Made by a program: the position numbers and the translations under genes. From assembly GCA_026710905.1 (NCBI GenBank), contig JAPOQD010000014.1:1-35267 (forward strand): a stretch of 35,267 nucleotides of DNA, in the 5' to 3' direction. Below the pieces are notes generated by a model. The model made no database searches. It saw nothing but the letters and a program-made list of their open reading frames with translations, and was not told the DNA's origin. Below are positions 13,882 through 22,153 of the stretch, one piece after another (position 1 is the first letter of the stretch; every line of letters starts with the position of its first letter). The stretch is from Halieaceae bacterium (GTDB taxonomy: Bacteria; Pseudomonadota; Gammaproteobacteria; Pseudomonadales; Halieaceae).

Positions 13882-15081
13882 ATGCCCTTAACAAATCTCC
13901 ATGACAGCGATGTAGTCATAGCCTCCGCCGCCAGGACTCCCATGGCAGGCTTCCAGGGCGTCTTCTCCACGCTCAGTGCAACCGATTTGGGGGCTGCATC
14001 GATCCGCGCTGCGGTCTCCCGGGCCGGCCTGGCCGCCGGCGATGTAGAAGAAGTCCTGATGGGTAATGTCCTTTCAGCGGGCCTGGGGCAGGCGCCTGCG
14101 AGGCAGGCAGCCCTGGGAGCGGGACTTGCCGAGGGCACTCCCTGTACCACGGTCAGCAAGGTATGTGGCTCAGGCATGAAAGCCGTGATGCTGGCTTACG
14201 ATCAGGTCAAGGCGGGTAGCTGTAGCCTGGCCGTGGCTGGCGGAATGGAGAGTATGAGTAATGCGCCTTATCTTTTGTCGAAAGCCCGTGAGGGTATGCG
14301 CCTTGGCCACGGTGAGATCAAGGATCACATGTTTCTGGACGGTCTGGAGGACGCCTATTCAGGCGGGGCCATGGGTAGTTTTGCCCAGGGTACGGCCGAT
14401 GAAAAACACATTCCGCGTGAAGCCATGGACGCTTACGCGCTCGAGTCACTGAAGCGGGCCAATCGGGCTATCGATGCGGGTTATTTTCGCGAGGAAATTG
14501 ATCCCGTCACGGTCAAGGCAAGAAGGGGAGAAGTCCGCATCGATGACGATGAGCAGCCAGGCAAGGCGCGTCCGGAAAAGATACCCCAACTAAAACCCGC
14601 TTTTGCTCGTGAAGGAACCATCACTGCAGCCAATTCCAGTTCGATATCTGATGGCGCTGCGGCGATGGTGATCACGTCGGCGGCCGAAGCGAGAGAACTG
14701 GGCCTGTCGCCGTTAGCGAAAATATCAGGGCATGCAAACCACGCGAAACAGCCCGGCGAATTCACCACTGCTCCCATTGGTTCAATCCGGAAATTGTTGA
14801 TGAAGCTTGGTTGGTCCACCGACATTGTGGACCTGTATGAAATAAACGAGGCCTTCGCCATGGTGACCATGATGGCTATTGAGGAGTTGGGACTCGATCA
14901 CGGCAAGGTGAATGTAAATGGCGGGGCCTGCGCCCTAGGCCACCCAATAGGCGCCTCTGGTGCGCGGATACTGGTAACGTTGCTTTATGCCTTGAAACGT
15001 TTGCGCAAAACCCGGGGGGTGGCGAGTCTGTGCATCGGTGGCGGTGAGGCTACCTCTATCGCTGTAGAAATGCTGGAGTAG
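13882..15081 (+). CDS. Acetyl-CoA C-acetyltransferase (thiolase)
   Basis: 399 residues, close to the usual length of about 393. Thiolases of this class condense two acetyl-CoA to acetoacetyl-CoA or run the reverse cleavage, in PHB, ketone or fatty-acid and branched-chain metabolism. Catalytic residues are present: Cys95 in KVCGSGMK, His354 in GHPIGASGAR and Cys384 in CIGGGEA, plus NEAFA of the active-site loop. The start ATG is backed by AAAGGAG 7 nt upstream. The gene stands alone, without an adjacent acyl-CoA dehydrogenase, PhaB or CoA transferase, so the biosynthetic or degradative direction cannot be told. Confidence 0.93.
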   Translation: MPLTNLHDSDVVIASAARTPMAGFQGVFSTLSATDLGAASIRAAVSRAGLAAGDVEEVLMGNVLSAGLGQAPARQAALGAGLAEGTPCTTVSKVCGSGMKAVMLAYDQVKAGSCSLAVAGGMESMSNAPYLLSKAREGMRLGHGEIKDHMFLDGLEDAYSGGAMGSFAQGTADEKHIPREAMDAYALESLKRANRAIDAGYFREEIDPVTVKARRGEVRIDDDEQPGKARPEKIPQLKPAFAREGTITAANSSSISDGAAAMVITSAAEARELGLSPLAKISGHANHAKQPGEFTTAPIGSIRKLLMKLGWSTDIVDLYEINEAFAMVTMMAIEELGLDHGKVNVNGGACALGHPIGASGARILVTLLYALKRLRKTRGVASLCIGGGEATSIAVEMLE

Positions 15082-15153
15082 GGCGCAAGGAATCTTTCAC
15101 CGATGCAAGAGCAAGTCATAATCCAGGATATCGTGTGTGTTTGGAGATCCGCC

Positions 15154-15246
15154 CTTTATTTAACATAATATATATTATACGCATAAAATGATGTAAAGGT
15201 AAAAATAAACGTGAGCCAAATACCGGGCGGTTGTTTTTAAATAAAG
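15154..15246. repeat. AT-rich inverted repeat in the gap between convergent genes
   Basis: CTTTATTTAA (15154-15163) and TTAAATAAAG (15237-15246) are perfect 10-bp inverted arms. Between them lies a perfect 14-bp palindrome, ATAATATATATTAT (15165-15178). The whole gap 15082-15327 is far more AT-rich than the genes around it. It could be a decayed mobile element or part of a bidirectional end signal; GCCCCG/CGGGGC (15294-15299/15316-15321) next to the nuclease stop is another possible hairpin. Confidence 0.5.
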
Positions 15247-15327
15247 TTCGAGAGTAAAGAACTAACTGATTGAAAAATAATAGTTATTTCCAAGCCCCGT
15301 GACCGTATGTAAAATCGGGGCCGACGC

Positions 15328-16113
15328 TCAGCGGTGCGGCGAATAGTGTCTGGCTAAAAGGTTGAGATAGTCCGCGGTACGCACTCCGGCCTGACGCAGC
15401 CGCTGATCCAGCACCGGCACGGCTTTGTCGACATATGCCTTGGAGATGGTCCGTGTATGGCTGTACACCAACGGTCTCAGGTCGCGGCTTTCGTGAACCC
15501 AGGTGATCGGGTCCACGCTGGACCAGGCCCGCCGTTGCGCGCGGGTAATGCCCTGCGCCAGGTGCTGCAGCCATTGTTGTTTGCTCCAGCCTCGCTGGTA
15601 CAGCAATCCCGAATCCCAGAGACGATGCAGGTTGCTGTGTTTGCCCATGAAACGGATTTCCACCTGGTTGCCGCCTCGGTCACGGCCGTTGCCGACATGC
15701 ACCGGATTATGCAGGTCTCCGACAATGTGAATGCTGAAGCGTAAAGCAAGTTGCCGGCGCGCCCGGGAACGCTTGGCATCTTCCAGAACGCGCCGAAACT
15801 CGTGCAATGCGGTTACCGCGTCCCCTTTGTCGGGGGCTTTTTCCAGTTGGTAATCCCCCCTTGGCAAGGTGACATAGTGATAGGGACTGGCGGTCTCCTG
15901 CCAGAAAGTACTGGGGTGACCGCGCATTCGGTCCGCCCAGGTGGAAGCCTCGGCCAGGGTTTCGTTTGGCAGCAGTTCCGTCAGCATGGTCCTTGCCTCT
16001 GGCTGCAGCCAGTTTTCAGCCAGGCCTGCGATCACTTCATGGCCCAGCGGCCCGAAAGCCAAAACCGGTTGAGCCCACAGAAATACAGTGATCAGGAACA
16101 ATTTACACTTCAT
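15328..16113 (-). CDS. Secreted S1/P1-type zinc nuclease
   Basis: 261 residues: a signal peptide (about 1-19, ending PVLA) followed by an S1/P1 nuclease domain. The family cleaves single-stranded RNA and DNA and 3'-phosphates of nucleotides with three zinc ions. Ligands are visible in order: His25 (mature position 6, PLGHEV), Asp in TWADRM, His in SPYHYV, His/Asp/His in SIHIVGDLHNPVHVGN, and His with Asp in HRLWDSG. The oddity is mature residue 1: fungal and plant enzymes have Trp, whose backbone binds zinc, while here it appears to be Phe. The mRNA leader has a GC-rich hairpin (16129-16144) just ahead of GGTGGA, which may slow translation. Probably a phosphate or nucleotide scavenging enzyme in the periplasm. 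Same strand as the cox operon, 212 bp downstream. Confidence 0.9.
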   Translation of the reverse strand: MKCKLFLITVFLWAQPVLAFGPLGHEVIAGLAENWLQPEARTMLTELLPNETLAEASTWADRMRGHPSTFWQETASPYHYVTLPRGDYQLEKAPDKGDAVTALHEFRRVLEDAKRSRARRQLALRFSIHIVGDLHNPVHVGNGRDRGGNQVEIRFMGKHSNLHRLWDSGLLYQRGWSKQQWLQHLAQGITRAQRRAWSSVDPITWVHESRDLRPLVYSHTRTISKAYVDKAVPVLDQRLRQAGVRTADYLNLLARHYSPHR

Positions 16114-16274
16114 GGCCGCTTATTCCACCCCGAGCGGTCTCGGGCTCTGTGTTTACTCTTAAAATTATCTTATATTTCAATAAGCTAACGCTATATTCCA
16201 GATTCCGTCTAATACTTGCAAGGAATGGCGGAATTACGCAGCGGCAAAGAAATATGCCGCAGTGAGGCAGCAAC

Positions 16275-16321
16275 AAACCCCGAATTGTGGGTGACCTCGA
16301 CGCCTGCCGACGCCGGGGTTT
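16275..16321 (-). terminator. Probable terminator hairpin at the end of the cox operon
   Basis: AAACCCCG (16275-16282) and CGGGGTTT (16314-16321) form a perfect 8-bp stem starting 4 bp after the last stop codon of the operon, with a GC-rich self-complementary interior. On the minus strand the stem ends in TTTGTTG, a weak U-tract; on the plus strand it is followed by CGTTTT. Confidence 0.5.
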
Positions 16322-16325
16322 CGTT

Positions 16326-16703
16326 TTAGTGATGAACCGGTGATTTTGGCAATTGAGTCACATCCTGCCCCAGCCATATGTCCCGCATGGCGTAGGTAAA
16401 ATCACCTTCCAGGGCCATAACCCCGACCAGGAATAAAAGCAACAGGGGCGGCAGTATGATGGCGGTCACCAGGGCCATTCGCTCCCACATCATGTGCATG
16501 AAAATGGCCATGATGAAACCCGCTTTCAACAGCATGAAAATCAGGATCAGGGACCAGCGAAGGAAACCCTGAAATTGGTAGTAGTCGACCATGTACGAAA
16601 AGGTGCTGAGTATGAACAGGAGAATCCAGATTCGTAAATAAATGCCCAGAGGGTGCTGTTGCACGCCCTCCTGAGCCACTGCGCCGTGTTGTGCATCCGA
16701 CAT
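16326..16703 (-). CDS. Cytochrome c oxidase subunit IV (prokaryotic type)
   Basis: 125 residues with three hydrophobic helices (about 25-42, 49-72, 78-102). It matches the small prokaryotic COX4 family found at the end of caa3-type operons: GIYLRIWILLFILSTFSYMVDY, then LLKAGFIMAIFMHMMWER. The subunit stabilises the oxidase and does not carry redox centres. ATG 16703 was chosen for AGGAGA about 9 nt upstream; the frame is open for 32 more codons into the preceding gene. It is the last gene of the operon, 17 bp after the subunit III gene and just before the terminator hairpin. Confidence 0.85.
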   Translation of the reverse strand: MSDAQHGAVAQEGVQQHPLGIYLRIWILLFILSTFSYMVDYYQFQGFLRWSLILIFMLLKAGFIMAIFMHMMWERMALVTAIILPPLLLLFLVGVMALEGDFTYAMRDIWLGQDVTQLPKSPVHH

Positions 16704-16719
16704 GGGTACTACTCTCCTG

Positions 16720-17385
16720 CTACCAAAGATAGAAAAACGCAAAAATGAAGACCCATACCAGGTCCACGAAGTGCCAGTAAAGCCCGGCAATCTCGACAAT
16801 CTCGTAACCCCGCTTCTCGTAATAACCCCGCCGCACCCGGAAGGCCACCACCAACAGGTAGATCACCCCGGCGGATACGTGCAAGCCGTGAAAGCCGGTA
16901 ATCATGAAAAAACTGGAGCCGAATTGTGCTGCTCCCATGGGGTTGCCCCAGGGCCGTACGCCCTCCATGATCAGCTTGGTCCATTCGAACGCCTGCATGC
17001 CCACGAAGGTCGCGCCCAGTCCGGCAGTGGCGGCCATCAGCCAGAAGGTCTTGGTTCGGTCGCGCCGGTAACCGTAGTTCACCGCCAGCGCCATGGTGCC
17101 GCTGCTGGTGATCAGCACAAAAGTCATGATGGCGATCAGGATCAGCGGTATGGACTGCCCGAACAGGGTCAGGGCAAACACCTCGCTGGGAAAGGGCCAG
17201 GGCGCCGTGGCGGACATCCGCACGGTCATGTAACCGGTCAGAAAGCTGGTGAAGATAAAGGTATCGCTGAGCAGGAAAATCCACATCATTCCCTTGCCCC
17301 AGGGAGCACCCCGGAATACTTCCCGGTCGCTGGCCCAGTCCTTGCCCAGACCCTCCAGTCCCTCTACCACCTCAGATTGAGCCAT
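16720..17385 (-). CDS. Cytochrome c oxidase subunit III (heme-copper oxidase)
   Basis: 221 residues, start ATG 17385 with AAGGAGA 7 nt upstream. Five membrane helices are visible: SDTFIFTSFLTGYMTVR, then FGQSIPLILIAIMTFVLI, the TFWLMAATAGLGATFVGMQAFEW segment, the FFMITGFHGLHVSAGVIYLL segment with its conserved His, and the C-terminal IVEIAGLYWHFVDLVWVFIF. These belong to the COX III family, which supports proton uptake and turnover stability of subunit I and has no metal centre. It follows a second, shorter subunit III-like gene, so the operon has two members of the family. Confidence 0.9.
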   Translation of the reverse strand: MAQSEVVEGLEGLGKDWASDREVFRGAPWGKGMMWIFLLSDTFIFTSFLTGYMTVRMSATAPWPFPSEVFALTLFGQSIPLILIAIMTFVLITSSGTMALAVNYGYRRDRTKTFWLMAATAGLGATFVGMQAFEWTKLIMEGVRPWGNPMGAAQFGSSFFMITGFHGLHVSAGVIYLLVVAFRVRRGYYEKRGYEIVEIAGLYWHFVDLVWVFIFAFFYLW

Positions 17386-17410
17386 GTGGCTTCTCCTTAC
17401 GGGCTGACAA

Positions 17411-18031
17411 TCAGGTAACTAACAACAAGTAGAACAGCACACCCCAGACAATCAGCAGGTAGTGCCAGTAAATAGCGCATAAATCCATGCTCGATTGGGC
17501 CGCGGCCCTGTCGCCCCCAGCTTGCAAATGGGTCAGGGTCCGAGCCCAGGCCACCAGCCCGCCCAGCAGGTGGGCGCCGTGTATGCCGGTAAGCAGGTAA
17601 AAGAAACTGCTGGCGGGGTTGCTCGCCACCATGTACCCGGCCTCGCTCAACTGTTGCCATGCGGCCAGCTGACCGGTCAGGAACAGCAGGGATGCAGCGC
17701 CTCCGGCATTGAAGGCCCATCTTCCCCAGCGTAAGTTATCCCGTTTCATGCACTGGCGGGCAAATTCCAGCGCCAGGCTGGCCAACACCAGAAAACCACT
17801 GTTGATCCACAGGGTCAGTGGTTCCTGCAAAGGCGCCCAGTCCTCATAGACCATGCGCAGGCGATAACCGACGATAAACAGCATGAACAGGGAACTGGCA
17901 ACAAAAAAGAAGGCCAGCAGCCCCACTTTTTTATCCGCGAAATGGAATGAACGAACTTCCACCGGTTCGCCCATTTGGTCCTTGCCGCTAAGCCAGGGCT
18001 TGGAGGCCAGGGTTTTTACCAGGCTGGTCAT
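17411..18031 (-). CDS. Cytochrome c oxidase subunit III-like protein
   Basis: 206 residues, five membrane helices. FHFADKKVGLLAFFFVASSL opens the first helix; the GIHGAHLLGG motif and the closing DLCAIYWHYLLIVWGVLFY are clear COX III hallmarks. The start codon overlaps the stop of coxA by 4 bp (ATGA), so synthesis is coupled to subunit I. As in rhizobial coxMNOP-type operons, two consecutive subunit III-like genes follow subunit I; they may together form one unit or one may be a specialised form. No metal ligands are expected. Confidence 0.85.
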   Translation of the reverse strand: MTSLVKTLASKPWLSGKDQMGEPVEVRSFHFADKKVGLLAFFFVASSLFMLFIVGYRLRMVYEDWAPLQEPLTLWINSGFLVLASLALEFARQCMKRDNLRWGRWAFNAGGAASLLFLTGQLAAWQQLSEAGYMVASNPASSFFYLLTGIHGAHLLGGLVAWARTLTHLQAGGDRAAAQSSMDLCAIYWHYLLIVWGVLFYLLLVT

Positions 18032-19794
18032 GCCGGCGCCGCTCCGGTGGCGGAATCGGTGGACAGATCCGGCTCGCCGTTATCCATGGGCTGGTTTTGC
18101 GGAAGATAGTCCTGTTCCTGGCCGGGTACGCTGTAGTCGTAGGCCCAGCGATACACCATCGGCAATTCATCACGCCAGTTGCCGTGACAGGGAGGTGTGT
18201 CCGGGGTCTGCCACTCCAGGGTGGTGGCAAGCCAGGGGTTGGGGCCGGCCACCCTGCCCGCTTTCAGGCTCCAGATCATGTTGATCAGGAACAACACCTG
18301 CAGTACTCCCACGCTAATGGCGGCCACGGTAATGAACTGATTCAGGCCGTAGGCCGACGCCGAGATGAATTCATACCCTTCGTAAGCGTAGTAACGCCGT
18401 GGCATACCTTCAAACCCCAGATAGTGCATGGGGAAATAAATCAGGTAGGTGCCCAGGAAGGTAATCCAGAAATGCCACTTGCCCAGAGCTTCGTTATACA
18501 TGCGCCCGGTCATTTTCGGATACCAGTGGTAAATGGCGGCAAATACCACCATGACCGGCGCTATCGCCATCACCATGTGGAAATGGGCCACCACAAAATA
18601 GGTATCGGAGAGCGGGATATCCACCGCCACATTACCCAGGAACAAACCGGTGAGCCCGCCGATCAGGAAGGTGCTGATAAAGCCGATGCTGAACAGCATC
18701 GGTGTATTGAGAATGATATTGCCGTGCCACAGCGTCAGCGTCCAATTGTAGACCTTGATCGCCGTGGGGATGGCCACTATCAGTGTGGTAGTGGCGAAAA
18801 AGTACCCCAGGTACAAATTCATGCCACTGATATACATGTGGTGCGCCCAGACGATAAAGCTGATGCCGCCGATGGCGATGATCGCCCAGACCATCATCCG
18901 GTAACCGAAAATATTCTTGCGGGCGTGGGTGCTGAGAATGTCGGATACCAGGCCAAAGGCCGGCAACGCCACGATATAGACTTCCGGGTGGCCAAAGAAC
19001 CAGAACAGGTGCTGAAACAACACCGGGCTACCACCACCGGTTTCCAGCGCTTGCCCCATGTGTACGATGTAGGGCATGAAGAAGCTGGTATCCAGTAACC
19101 GGTCAAACAACAGCATGACCGCGCTTACAAACAGTGCCGGGAAGGCCAGCAGACCGAGCAGCGTAGCAGCGATGATGCCCCAAACCGACAGGGGCATCCG
19201 CATCAGTGTCATGCCCCGGCAACGGGCTTGCAGCACCGTGGTAATGTAATTGAGGCCGCCCATGGTAAAAGCGACAATGAACACCGCCAGGGAAAGAAGC
19301 ATCAGTACAATGCCCCAATCGGTGCCCGGCGTACCCTGCAAAATCGACTGTGGAGGATACAGCGTCCAACCGGCTCCAGTGGGCCCTCCGGGAACAAAAT
19401 AACTGGCCACAAGAATGATCACCGAGACCAGGTAGAACCAGTAACTCAACATGTTCATGAACGGGAATACCATATCCCTGGCCCCGCACATCAACGGAAT
19501 CAGATAGTTGCCAAAGCCACCGAGGAAGAAAGCCGTCAGGAGGTAGATCACCATAATCATGCCGTGCATGGTGACATACTGGTAATAGGCGCTGGGGTCG
19601 ATAAACTCCAGGCTGCCGGGAAAGCCGATTTGCATCCGCATCAGCCAGGACAGAACCAGCGCCAGCAAGCCTACCGCGATGGCGGTGCAACCATATTGAA
19701 TGGCGATGACCTTGTGGTCCTGGCTCCAGACATATTTCCAGATAAATGCATCGGGGCCGTGATGATGCCCTGTGTCTTGATCGGCATATGCCAT
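18028..19794 (-). CDS. coxA: Cytochrome c oxidase subunit I
   Basis: 588 residues, with twelve or more membrane helices. Subunit I holds heme a and the heme a3-CuB site that reduces O2 and pumps protons. Ligands by eye: His77 (MTMHGMIM) and His406 for heme a, His404 for heme a3 (VVAHFHMVM), and His269, His318 and His319 for CuB. Glu271 within GHPEVY is the D-channel glutamate of A1-type enzymes, and Tyr273 is the Tyr cross-linked to His269. Start ATG 19794 has a strong AAGGAGGT about 8 nt upstream. A hydrophilic tail of about 60 residues (from NPWLATTLEWQTPDTPP) follows the last helix. It is the third gene of the operon. Confidence 0.97.
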   Translation of the reverse strand: MAYADQDTGHHHGPDAFIWKYVWSQDHKVIAIQYGCTAIAVGLLALVLSWLMRMQIGFPGSLEFIDPSAYYQYVTMHGMIMVIYLLTAFFLGGFGNYLIPLMCGARDMVFPFMNMLSYWFYLVSVIILVASYFVPGGPTGAGWTLYPPQSILQGTPGTDWGIVLMLLSLAVFIVAFTMGGLNYITTVLQARCRGMTLMRMPLSVWGIIAATLLGLLAFPALFVSAVMLLFDRLLDTSFFMPYIVHMGQALETGGGSPVLFQHLFWFFGHPEVYIVALPAFGLVSDILSTHARKNIFGYRMMVWAIIAIGGISFIVWAHHMYISGMNLYLGYFFATTTLIVAIPTAIKVYNWTLTLWHGNIILNTPMLFSIGFISTFLIGGLTGLFLGNVAVDIPLSDTYFVVAHFHMVMAIAPVMVVFAAIYHWYPKMTGRMYNEALGKWHFWITFLGTYLIYFPMHYLGFEGMPRRYYAYEGYEFISASAYGLNQFITVAAISVGVLQVLFLINMIWSLKAGRVAGPNPWLATTLEWQTPDTPPCHGNWRDELPMVYRWAYDYSVPGQEQDYLPQNQPMDNGEPDLSTDSATGAAPA

Positions 19795-19808
19795 GATCTG
19801 TACCTCCT

Positions 19809-20903
19809 TTATTCTGACAGCGTGATGAAGTAGGCGAGTATCGCCTCCAGATCATCTTCACTGAAAGGATACGCGGCCATCAAGGGCGCATAACCTTCGC
19901 GTATTTTGGCTCCGGGGTTAGTGATGGATTCCACCAGGTAGGCGTCATCCGCCACTGTTGTAGTGCCGTCGGTCAGGGTTCCAGTGCTGCCATACATGCC
20001 TTTCCAGGTGGGACCTACGCCACTCCTTCCGTCAAGGCTATGACAGGCGATACATCCATTCTGCTGCGTCAGCAGCAAACCCCGTTCCACCGGGTCTCCC
20101 CCAAGGGCCTCACGGCCCTGGGATTGGGCGAAAGTTGTTTGTTTGGACAGCCACTTTCGGTAATCCGCCTTTTTATCCACCACGATGCTGCTGCGCATAT
20201 TGTAGTGCCCTACCCCGCACAATTCAGCACACATGACTTCATAAGTGCCGGCCACAGTCGGCGTCATCCAGAAATAGCTCACCAGGCCAGGCACCAAATC
20301 CATTTTGGCGCGAAATTGCGGAACGTAGAAGTCGTGCAGAACATCCTTGGAACGCAGATTGAATTTTATGGGCTGATCCAGTTCGATATGGGCCGGCGCC
20401 CCGACGACTACAACATCGTCCTCCCCCCAGGGGTCATCCGGATCGATACCCAGCGGGTTTTCAAAGGTAACATGGCGGTTGTCCGCCTTGCCCAGCGCGC
20501 CATCCTTGCCTGGATAGCGATAGCTCCACTGCCACTGCTGACCTACTGCCTCGATAATCACCGCGTCCTTCGGCACCCGGATAAAATCGGTGTACACCAC
20601 CAGACCTGGCGCCAACATCACGAACACACCAATTGCGGTCAAAATGGTCAGCCAGGACTCGAGTTTATTGTTTTCCGGTTCGTAGGCGGACTTGCGGCCG
20701 GGTGAGTGGCGAAACTTGACGACGCAGTAGGCAATGAACAGGTTGACGGCAATGAACACGAAGCCGGTTACCCAGAAGGTAATCATGATGGTGTCGTCCA
20801 TCGCCCCCCAGTTGGACGCCAGAGGGGTAAGCCACCAGGGGCTCCAGAAATGGAAGACCACCGACCCGACCACCATCAAAACCAGTACAATTGCCAATGC
20901 CAT
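19809..20903 (-). CDS. coxB: Cytochrome c oxidase subunit II with fused cytochrome c (caa3 type)
   Basis: 364 residues. Two N-terminal membrane helices (about 1-20 and 38-60, with a third hydrophobic run at 86-105) anchor a cupredoxin domain. The CuA site is complete: His190, Cys225, Glu227, Cys229, His233 and Met236. After it comes a class I cytochrome c domain with CIACH (Cys284, Cys287, His288) and a likely axial Met342. This fused heme domain defines caa3-type oxidases, which accept electrons from soluble or membrane cytochrome c and pass them to CuA. The N-terminus looks uncleaved and short, without a lipobox. It begins 17 bp after cyoE and is followed 14 bp later by coxA. A periplasmic copper chaperone gene (Sco, CtaG) is not next to it. 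Confidence 0.96.
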   Translation of the reverse strand: MALAIVLVLMVVGSVVFHFWSPWWLTPLASNWGAMDDTIMITFWVTGFVFIAVNLFIAYCVVKFRHSPGRKSAYEPENNKLESWLTILTAIGVFVMLAPGLVVYTDFIRVPKDAVIIEAVGQQWQWSYRYPGKDGALGKADNRHVTFENPLGIDPDDPWGEDDVVVVGAPAHIELDQPIKFNLRSKDVLHDFYVPQFRAKMDLVPGLVSYFWMTPTVAGTYEVMCAELCGVGHYNMRSSIVVDKKADYRKWLSKQTTFAQSQGREALGGDPVERGLLLTQQNGCIACHSLDGRSGVGPTWKGMYGSTGTLTDGTTTVADDAYLVESITNPGAKIREGYAPLMAAYPFSEDDLEAILAYFITLSE

Positions 20904-20920
20904 AGTTCAAATATCCTTGA

Positions 20921-21814
20921 TCAATAGTGGCTATCAATAAAAATTGCAGTAAATATCAATAACATGTAGACGATAGAAAACAGGAACAGGTTCACCGCTG
21001 ATCTTCTATGCAGGCCGCGCCTGATAAAATCAAGGGTCAGCAGCAAATAGACCAGTCCCGCTGTGGTGCTGATAAAGGCGTATAGCGGACCGGCTACCCC
21101 GGTGAGATAGAGGGACAAGGTGGCCGGCAACAGCGCGGCGGTGTACAACAGCATCTTGGCCTTGGGGATCAGGGCCCGGGCCGTGACGGGCAACATCGGA
21201 ATTCCCGCCCTGCGGTATTCATCCGCCCGTAACAGGGCCAATACCCAGAAGTGTGGTGGTTGCCAGAGAAACATGACCACAAACAGCAGGATGGCGGGCA
21301 ATCCGATATCGCCGCTCACTGCCGCCCACCCGATGAGGGGCGGCAGAGCACCGGCGATGCCCCCGATTTCCGTACACAGGTCGGTGCTGCGCTTCAGCCA
21401 CAAAGTGTACACCACAACATAAAGGTAGATCGTCGCCATGGCCAGTGAGGCGGTTAACAGATTGCAGCTCAAGACCAGCACCAGGAAGGCTGCTCCAGCC
21501 AGGGCCAGGCCAACCCGCAAAACCTGCTCCGGCTCCAGCCTGCCGGCCGCGGTGGCGCGATGTGCAGTACGTGACATCAAGCGGTCGATATCACGGTCTA
21601 CATAATTGTTGAGCATGCCGGCCGAAGCGGAGGCCAGCCAGACGCCGAGCAAGGTAAGGGAAACCTGGGCAATAGTCAGGGCCGAACCGGCGGCCAGCCA
21701 CATGCCCGCAAGAGTTGCCACCAGAACTACCAGGGCGATACGGGGCTTGCTTAACTGGACATAATCAGCCAGTTGCTCCCGCAACGCCATTGTTGCAAAT
21801 CCGCTGCCACTCAT
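20921..21814 (-). CDS. cyoE: Protoheme IX farnesyltransferase (heme O synthase)
   Basis: 297 residues with about nine membrane helices, UbiA prenyltransferase superfamily. It farnesylates heme b to heme O, the step before heme A, and so supplies the oxidase encoded downstream. The prenyl-diphosphate Asp-rich motif is visible as NNYVDRDIDRLMSRT, preceded by LSKPRIALVVLVATLAGM. A second acidic-containing loop, LLRADEYRRAGIPMLP, follows. Start taken as ATG 21814; ATG 21790 (MALREQ) is possible. It is the first gene of the operon. The heme A synthase gene (ctaA/cox15) needed to finish the cofactor is not in this window. Also known as ctaB. Confidence 0.95.
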   Translation of the reverse strand: MSGSGFATMALREQLADYVQLSKPRIALVVLVATLAGMWLAAGSALTIAQVSLTLLGVWLASASAGMLNNYVDRDIDRLMSRTAHRATAAGRLEPEQVLRVGLALAGAAFLVLVLSCNLLTASLAMATIYLYVVVYTLWLKRSTDLCTEIGGIAGALPPLIGWAAVSGDIGLPAILLFVVMFLWQPPHFWVLALLRADEYRRAGIPMLPVTARALIPKAKMLLYTAALLPATLSLYLTGVAGPLYAFISTTAGLVYLLLTLDFIRRGLHRRSAVNLFLFSIVYMLLIFTAIFIDSHY

Positions 21815-22153
21815 CGCCTGTGAGTCTTGTACCTGAAGAATTCCATTACATTAATCGGCATTGCCGATGTATCGTTTTGCTAGTTTGAGTGGTCAAAAGA
21901 TCCGCTGGATTGACACCCCGGCCAGCGTGCGTCTTTTTAACCTAAACCGAAGGCAAATACCAGTGTAAGATGCACTGAACTTTGCACTGGCTGGCCAAAA
22001 CCGGCCATGCTGGAAGCATGACCGCAGATTGGGGTAGGACGAAGCGGCTGCCGACTCGCCGCAGGGTGTGCCTATAATGTAATGCGCCACCAATGGCCGA
22101 AAGCGGCTATCGCCTGGGTTTCACGTATGGATCAAGCGCCTCAGGATATTGAC
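21815..22153. other. Divergent intergenic region between the cox operon and the next gene
   Basis: About 340 bp that should contain the promoter of the cyoE-cox operon and that of the plus-strand membrane protein gene. The perfect palindrome ATCGGCATTGCCGAT (21854-21868), 40-54 bp upstream of cyoE, is the most operator-like site. A TTGACA at 21910-21915 lacks a good -10 at the right distance. Near 21960-22020 several short hairpins occur (for example CATGCT-GGA-AGCATG, 22006-22020). If the unknown gene began at 22082, this region would shrink to 267 bp. Confidence 0.45.
21854..21868. promoter_or_regulatory. 15-bp perfect palindrome upstream of cyoE, candidate operator
   Basis: ATCGGCATTGCCGAT has two 7-bp arms around a central T. 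It lies about 40 bp upstream of the cyoE start, in the expected promoter zone of the cox operon. It fits no regulator consensus I can name with confidence. Confidence 0.4.

Noticed and set aside
18097-19098. Plus-strand open frame of 333 codons across coxA
   Set aside because: His/Gln-rich antisense shadow of a conserved membrane protein gene.
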